Positions 6,368 through 10,963 of a DNA stretch of 10,963 nucleotides are shown here, one piece after another. Origin of the DNA: Hydrogenimonas sp. (GTDB lineage: Bacteria; Campylobacterota; Campylobacteria; Campylobacterales; Hydrogenimonadaceae); contig JAKIUX010000012.1 of the NCBI GenBank assembly GCA_021647345.1, positions 1 to 10,963 on the forward strand. Direction: 5' to 3'. The notes under the pieces were generated by a model. It did not search any database, was not told where the DNA came from, and saw nothing but the letters and a program-made list of their open reading frames with translations. A program made the translations under genes and the position numbers. Each line of letters begins with the position of its first letter. Position 1 is the stretch's first letter.

Positions 6368-9300
6368 TCACCTCTTCGGAAGAAGCTCCCTTTTTCTGTA
6401 GGCGAGTACTATGGTCAAAGCTACAACGGCAACGACATAGTAGACGAATGCCGGTATAGGCACGGCATCTCCTTTGGCGTAGGAGTGCATACCGCTAAGG
6501 TAGTAGTTCACTCCGAAATATGTCATGATGACCGAAGAGATTGCCAGCAGCGACGCGACATTGAAAGCGAAAATGCCTTTGAAAGATTTGTAGAATCTCA
6601 AATGTAGCACCGCCGCATAGACCAGTATCGTAACCAGAGCCCAGGTCTCTTTGGGGTCCCACCCCCAATACCTGCCCCAACTCTCATTAGCCCATACACC
6701 ACCCATAAAGTTTCCGACGGTCAAAAGAGCGAGACCGAAGATGAGGCTCATCTCGTTTATATGTGTAAGCTCTCTTATAGAGTACTCTATATCTGCTCTC
6801 TTTTCTCCATGTTTTATTATATAAAGCCACAGCGTTATGAAGGCAAGCAGTGCTCCAAGGCCCAAAAAACCGTAGCTTGCAGTTATCAATGAGACATGTA
6901 TCATGAGCCAATATGACTTAAGAACAGGCACCAGATTGGTAATTTCCGGATCGAGCCAGTTCAGATGAGCTACAAAGAGTATGAGTCCCGACAATATACC
7001 GGTAGCCGCCACTGTTATAGGCGACTGCTTGGAGAATATGAAACCGGCAAGAAGCGTGGCCCAAGCTATATAGAGCATAGACTCATACCCGTTGCTCCAG
7101 GGAGCATGACCGGAGATATACCACCTAAGACCCAAAGCGGCTGTATGGACGAAAAAACCTGCTATGAGCAGCGCCATCGATATTCGTACAGGCCATTTAA
7201 GGTTGAACTTGGGTTTGACAATATGAAAAATTGAAAGGAAAAGTAGTATAAACCCAACTCCGAAGTAGAGCGGTACCAATGACTCGAAAGGTTTGTAGCG
7301 ATTCATGAAAAGCTCCGCTTTCACCCTATTTTCGTCAGGAATTATTGCTGCTCCGTAAAAGCGTTGATAACTCTTTATAACATCAAGAGCTTTATCGGCT
7401 CTGCTCCAGTTTCCATCTTCGAGCGCTTCGTCTATATTGCTGAAGTAGCTCGCCAAAACCGCCTGAATAAATTGGGCGTTCTTCTGGTCGAACTCTTTTA
7501 TAGCATCGATAGGTGCATACCATCTACCCATTTTATCTTTCGGATCGGGAAATATCTTCAAAAGAGAGCCGCTGAAAGAGAGATACAAAACGTTAACCCG
7601 TTCGTCTACTTTAAGAATCTCCTTATCGAGCGTGCTCCTTTCGGCCGGACGCTTTCTCGATATCTCCTCTACAAGCGAGCCAAGCTTGTAAATGCTATTT
7701 TTTCCGCCTGTGAAAAAGTCGTCGAAAGAGGCATATTTTCTATCTGGAGAGATGCCTATTATCTCGTTTATCCCTTTGTTTGATATTTTGATAGCGGGAG
7801 CTTTCTGCCAAGCTTCCGGCCTCACTATCATCCCCAGAAAGAGCTGGTCGGCATTCATGCCGAAAAGAGACTCTTTTCTGCTCACTTTTCTAAGAACCTC
7901 TCTTGCGAGAGTATCGACCGGTTCTATCCTTCCGTCTCTTGACTGTACCAGAAGTTCACCAAACTTCTGCGCGTGCGCTTCGTCGATTTTGGGAAGGTCG
8001 GTAGTCTCTACAGATGCGTAGAGGTCGTGCCCGGCAAAAATAGCCGCAAACAGTAGGAGCGCCGAGGCACACTTTTTGGCAAGCTTCTGTAGGTCTCGCA
8101 CTCTTCTCATCAATGTCTGAAAACGGCTCGAGTAGGTTAGCATGGAGCCGAATATTCCTATAGTAAGCAGAAAATATCCGAAATATGTTGGCAGAGTCCC
8201 GGGATCATTGTTGACCGAAAGTACCGTTCCCTTCTCATCCGTATCGTAAGATGATTGAAAAAATCTGTATCCGTCGTAGTCAAGTACGTGGTTCATATAG
8301 ATTCTATAAGGCATTCTGAGATTTTTTCTGGTATCAATAAGAATAACCTCGCTGGCGTATGAGGATGGGCTCATCGAGCCGGGATAGCGCTCTAACTGAA
8401 AGTCGACCAGTTTCAGGTAGAAAGGGGTATGGACAATTTTTGAGCCGTAGCCTACACCTACACGCATATCACCCATCGTTATCCAGATAGGCTCGGCGGG
8501 AATACCTTTTTTTCCGTAGACGACGACTCTTTTAGATAGATCTTTATATGAGATCTTCAACTCCACACCGTCGGGCAGCCCCTTCAGACTCATTGGAGTG
8601 TGCTCTTTATCTGCGGAGACCACCGCCCTTTTGGCATGCTCGAAAGCCTCTTTTATCACGAAAGAGACACCTTCGGCACTATAGAGCCGCCGACTATATA
8701 TCTCGCTATCCCCAGGTCCAACAAGACCGCCGATTCTATCATCCATCATCATATACGAGAATTGAAAAGGGAGCTTAGCGTAGAGCTTGCCATCTTCGAG
8801 CCGTATAGCCACTACAGGCTTTAAGAAAATCTCGTCGCTCTCAAAAGATATGACAAAAGAGGGTGTTTCGAAGCTCTCCCCCTTTTCAAGCGTGAGAGCT
8901 TGAGGCTCTCCCTCTACCGAGACCATCATAGAGATGATAGGTTTGCCATTTGGATCTTCCACAGCTTTTGTGAGCGCGTTTGGAATATAGTTCAAAACCT
9001 CCAGAACTATATCTTCGTCACCAAAAGAGATATCCTCTTTGAAACTGTTGTCCCCTATTTTTGAAAAGAGTACCGGTCTTGCATATTTTAGATGCCTCTT
9101 CCCTTTTATGGCCTCGAGCTGAACAAAGGCCTGCTCGCTTACGATCTCGTTGGTCGTTTCCCCCTCGCGAATGTGCATTATGCCTTCAAATCCGTAATAT
9201 CTGGTTATAGCAGCTCCTACAAGTATTACAAGAAAAGAGAGATGAAATATAAATACTGGCAGCTTGCCGGCTCTGTACATCCTGAAGCGGACTATGTTCG

Positions 9301-9493
9301 CCGCAAGGTTCACGGCAAGAAGAAGAAGGAGAAACTCAAACCATTTGGCGTTGTAAACAAGCGCTTTCGCTGTCTGGGTACCGTAGTCGTTCTCTATAAA
9401 AGTAGCAACCGCTATAGAGAGAGCAAAAATAAGCATGAGCGCAACCGCGCTCTGCATTGAAAGGAGATATTCGGAAAACTTTTTCATATTCAT
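6368..9493 (-). CDS. ccsBA: Fused CcsB-CcsA (ResB-ResC) cytochrome c synthase, system II
   Basis: A 1041-residue inner-membrane protein that carries heme across the membrane and attaches it to CXXCH motifs of c-type cytochromes in the periplasm. The N-terminal CcsB/ResB half has membrane segments near 15-33, 52-68, 78-97 and 436-453, with a large periplasmic domain at about 98-435. His84 in the third segment (VFIFHLSFL) corresponds to TM-His1. A hydrophobic stretch at 476-494 after basic residues (RRVRDLQKLAKK) is followed by a second periplasmic region of about 240 residues (495-738). The C-terminal CcsA/ResC half (about 739-1031) holds the WWD heme-handling motif WGRYWGWDPKETW (939-951), His866 (P-His1), His964 (TM-His2) and His1003 (P-His2); these assignments follow spacing recalled from the Helicobacter hepaticus protein. 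ATG codons at 9493 and 9487 are both possible starts. It lies 87 bases after polA. Its cytochrome substrates are not in the window. Confidence 0.95.
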   Translation of the reverse strand: MNMKKFSEYLLSMQSAVALMLIFALSIAVATFIENDYGTQTAKALVYNAKWFEFLLLLLAVNLAANIVRFRMYRAGKLPVFIFHLSFLVILVGAAITRYYGFEGIMHIREGETTNEIVSEQAFVQLEAIKGKRHLKYARPVLFSKIGDNSFKEDISFGDEDIVLEVLNYIPNALTKAVEDPNGKPIISMMVSVEGEPQALTLEKGESFETPSFVISFESDEIFLKPVVAIRLEDGKLYAKLPFQFSYMMMDDRIGGLVGPGDSEIYSRRLYSAEGVSFVIKEAFEHAKRAVVSADKEHTPMSLKGLPDGVELKISYKDLSKRVVVYGKKGIPAEPIWITMGDMRVGVGYGSKIVHTPFYLKLVDFQLERYPGSMSPSSYASEVILIDTRKNLRMPYRIYMNHVLDYDGYRFFQSSYDTDEKGTVLSVNNDPGTLPTYFGYFLLTIGIFGSMLTYSSRFQTLMRRVRDLQKLAKKCASALLLFAAIFAGHDLYASVETTDLPKIDEAHAQKFGELLVQSRDGRIEPVDTLAREVLRKVSRKESLFGMNADQLFLGMIVRPEAWQKAPAIKISNKGINEIIGISPDRKYASFDDFFTGGKNSIYKLGSLVEEISRKRPAERSTLDKEILKVDERVNVLYLSFSGSLLKIFPDPKDKMGRWYAPIDAIKEFDQKNAQFIQAVLASYFSNIDEALEDGNWSRADKALDVIKSYQRFYGAAIIPDENRVKAELFMNRYKPFESLVPLYFGVGFILLFLSIFHIVKPKFNLKWPVRISMALLIAGFFVHTAALGLRWYISGHAPWSNGYESMLYIAWATLLAGFIFSKQSPITVAATGILSGLILFVAHLNWLDPEITNLVPVLKSYWLMIHVSLITASYGFLGLGALLAFITLWLYIIKHGEKRADIEYSIRELTHINEMSLIFGLALLTVGNFMGGVWANESWGRYWGWDPKETWALVTILVYAAVLHLRFYKSFKGIFAFNVASLLAISSVIMTYFGVNYYLSGMHSYAKGDAVPIPAFVYYVVAVVALTIVLAYRKRELLPKR

Positions 9494-9512
9494 TGGCGCC
9501 CTTGTAGCCGAT

Positions 9513-9520
9513 ATTTTAGC
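9513..9520 (-). promoter_or_regulatory. Candidate -10 region for ccsBA
   Basis: Read leftward, TTTTGCTAAAAT contains TAAAAT preceded by TGC, an extended -10 form with the T-rich lead common in Campylobacterota promoters. Transcription would start near 9506, giving a leader of about 13 bases. It lies in the 87-base gap between polA and ccsBA (9494-9580), where I see no convincing intrinsic terminator for polA. Confidence 0.4.
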
Positions 9521-9580
9521 AAAACTCTCACACTATTTACATATAACTCCGAAAATAGGCAAAATGAGTAAGCTTCAACT

Positions 9581-10963
9581 CTACTTTAGATCGCTCCAGC
9601 GGCGCCCAATGTTGATGCTTGTCTTCAAAGGCACGGCAAGCTCCGCCACACTCTCCATAACCGAGGCGAACCTTTTGGAAAGCTCCTCGGCGGCCGACTC
9701 CTCTATTTCGAAGATAAGCTCATCATGTATCTGAAGCTCGATAGCGGCCTCTAAGGACTCCTCTTTTATAAGACGGTATATTTTCAGCATAGCCATCTTT
9801 ATCAGGTCGGCGGTACTCCCTTGGAAAACGGCATTCTCCGCCTCTCTAAGATATGCCGCCATCTGCATCGGATTGGCATGCTCGAAGTCGAAATATCGTC
9901 TTCTTCCAAGCAGTGTCTCCACAAAGCCTTGCTCCTTCGCTTTCGCCTCAATTGACTCAAGATATGCCTTTACGGTTGGAAAAGATGCGAAGTAGTTCTC
10001 TATTATCGCCTTCGCCTCTTTTGTCGAGATACCGAGAGTCTGGGCCAGCTTTCTGCTGCCCATGCCGTATAGAAGCCCGAAGTTGACAGTTTTGGCTATA
10101 TCTCTCTTTTTAGCTGCCTCTTCAGGTCCGAAGAGTTTCACTGCCGTCTCCATATGTATATCTTTGCCCTCCTTGAAAGCTTTTGTCAACACAGGGTCTT
10201 TAGAGAAGTGGGCAAGAAACCTCAACTCTATCTGAGAGTAGTCGATTCCGACAAGAAGAGCCCCTTTTGCGGCCACAAACCCCTCTCTTATACGCCTGCC
10301 CTCTTCCGTTTTGACGGGAATATTCTGCAGATTCGGGTTTTTACTGCTCAACCTTCCCGTAGCGGTACCTGTTTGTATAAAAGATGTATATATGCGATGG
10401 TGCGGATCTTTTTTACCAAGCTTCAAAAGAGGCTCTATATAGGTACTCATCAGTTTGTGAAGCTCTCTGTACTCCAAAATCTCATCTACAATTGGGTGTT
10501 TTCCTTTTAGCGACAAAAGGACCTTCTCGTTCGTTGCGTATCCTCCGCTTCTATTCTTTTTTCCGCCTGGTAGCGCGAGAGTGACGAAGAGTATCTCGCC
10601 GAGCTGTTTTGGCGAGTTTATATTAAATTCCCTCCCCGCAAGCTCGTAAATCTTTTGAGTCAGTTTCGCCAAGCGTCCGCCTATCTCCTCTTTTAGCGAC
10701 TCAAATCGCTCTATATCTATAGCGATCCCGTGCCTCTCCATAGCTATCAGAAGATTTACGAAAGGATACTCAACCTCTTTTGCTTCATCGATCAGGTGCT
10801 CGGCGTTTTGAAGTTTCAAAATCTCCGTCAGCTTAAAGTAGAGCCTGTAGCTCATCCAGGCATCTTCGGCAGCGTATAGCGTAGCCTCCTCTATCGCTAC
10901 GCTGCTAAAATTTTCACCCTTTTTGACGGTATCTTTGAAAGCAACCATCTCGTGGCCGAAATA
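9581..10963 (-). CDS. polA: DNA polymerase I, C-terminal 460 residues (5' end outside window)
   Basis: The frame is open to the right edge, so only the end of the exonuclease-like domain and the whole polymerase domain are visible; the ATG at 10948 is internal. Numbering from the first visible residue, YFGHEMVAFKDTV (1-13) and YAAEDA (30-35) match the end of the 3'-5' exonuclease domain. Tyr30 and Asp34 fit the Exo III YxxxD motif, so proofreading may be active, but Exo I and II lie outside. The polymerase domain has motif A DYSQIELRF (241-249, catalytic Asp241), motif B RDIAKTVNFGLLYG (287-300, with Arg287, Lys291 and Phe295 of the O helix), and motif C IHDELIFE (412-419, with catalytic Asp414). 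TATGRLSSKNPNLQNIP (200-216) is the template-primer contact segment. The protein fills repair gaps and removes Okazaki primers. The N-terminal 5' nuclease domain cannot be assessed. Confidence 0.96.
   Translation of the reverse strand, partial: YFGHEMVAFKDTVKKGENFSSVAIEEATLYAAEDAWMSYRLYFKLTEILKLQNAEHLIDEAKEVEYPFVNLLIAMERHGIAIDIERFESLKEEIGGRLAKLTQKIYELAGREFNINSPKQLGEILFVTLALPGGKKNRSGGYATNEKVLLSLKGKHPIVDEILEYRELHKLMSTYIEPLLKLGKKDPHHRIYTSFIQTGTATGRLSSKNPNLQNIPVKTEEGRRIREGFVAAKGALLVGIDYSQIELRFLAHFSKDPVLTKAFKEGKDIHMETAVKLFGPEEAAKKRDIAKTVNFGLLYGMGSRKLAQTLGISTKEAKAIIENYFASFPTVKAYLESIEAKAKEQGFVETLLGRRRYFDFEHANPMQMAAYLREAENAVFQGSTADLIKMAMLKIYRLIKEESLEAAIELQIHDELIFEIEESAAEELSKRFASVMESVAELAVPLKTSINIGRRWSDLK

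Noticed and set aside
6370-6406. TCTT-CGG-AAGA followed by CTCCCTTTTT as a dnaJ terminator
   Set aside because: The stem is only four pairs, the T-run is seven bases away from it, and it lies inside ccsBA codons. It is too weak to call.
1-10963. Very frequent AAAGAG / CTCTTT strings, possibly an uptake or recombination signal
   Set aside because: They follow the coding strand of each gene and mostly encode Lys-Glu, so codon and amino acid preference explains them. A genome-wide count against a codon-shuffled control would be needed to reopen this.

Overview
The window most likely comes from the chromosome of a bacterium in the phylum Campylobacterota (the former Epsilonproteobacteria). Three things point there. 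The RecR has the lineage form of the Toprim end (GVPTGVNLENID, with no GGALSPLDG loop). The cytochrome c maturation protein is a single CcsB-CcsA fusion, as in Helicobacter and Wolinella. dnaJ and recR lie close together, as I recall for Campylobacter jejuni. The moderate GC content and the Lys/Glu-rich proteins would suit a free-living, autotroph-like member (Sulfurovum/Sulfurimonas/Hydrogenimonas type) better than a host-adapted one, but that is inference. I see no mobile element, CRISPR array, tRNA, rRNA or prophage gene. This is gene-dense core chromosome.

Layout. (1) Positions 1-2786, plus strand: the C-terminal part of a SPOR-domain cell-envelope protein, then trpE (anthranilate synthase component I) and aroE (shikimate dehydrogenase). 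The genes are 4 and 13 bases apart and look like one operon carrying two steps of aromatic amino acid synthesis. (2) Positions 2796-5089, minus strand: a siroheme/4Fe-4S nitrite/sulfite reductase followed 5 bases later by recR. They converge on aroE with a 9-base gap. (3) Positions 5090-5238: a divergent intergenic region with promoter-like sequences for both directions and two short perfect dyads. (4) Positions 5239-6366, plus strand: dnaJ with a TTG start and a strong ribosome binding site. (5) Positions 6368-10963, minus strand: polA (3' part only; the gene enters from the right edge), then an 87-base gap, then a 1041-residue CcsBA. ccsBA and dnaJ meet tail to tail with one base between their stop codons.

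Functional picture. These are mostly independent housekeeping genes: aromatic biosynthesis, recombinational repair (RecR), DNA repair and replication (Pol I), protein folding (DnaJ) and c-type cytochrome assembly (CcsBA). The one gene with a more variable metabolic role is the siroheme reductase. Its siroheme-pocket pattern (Arg, Arg, Lys-x-Asn) fits a ferredoxin-type nitrite reductase better than a sulfite reductase.

I looked for an undescribed system and did not find a convincing one. The items most worth a second look are: the nitrite reductase promoter, where a perfect TATAAT overlaps a possible start codon just downstream of a 15-base dyad; an 18-base perfect palindrome inside the same gene; and the signal-peptide-like seam and large periplasmic insert in CcsBA.
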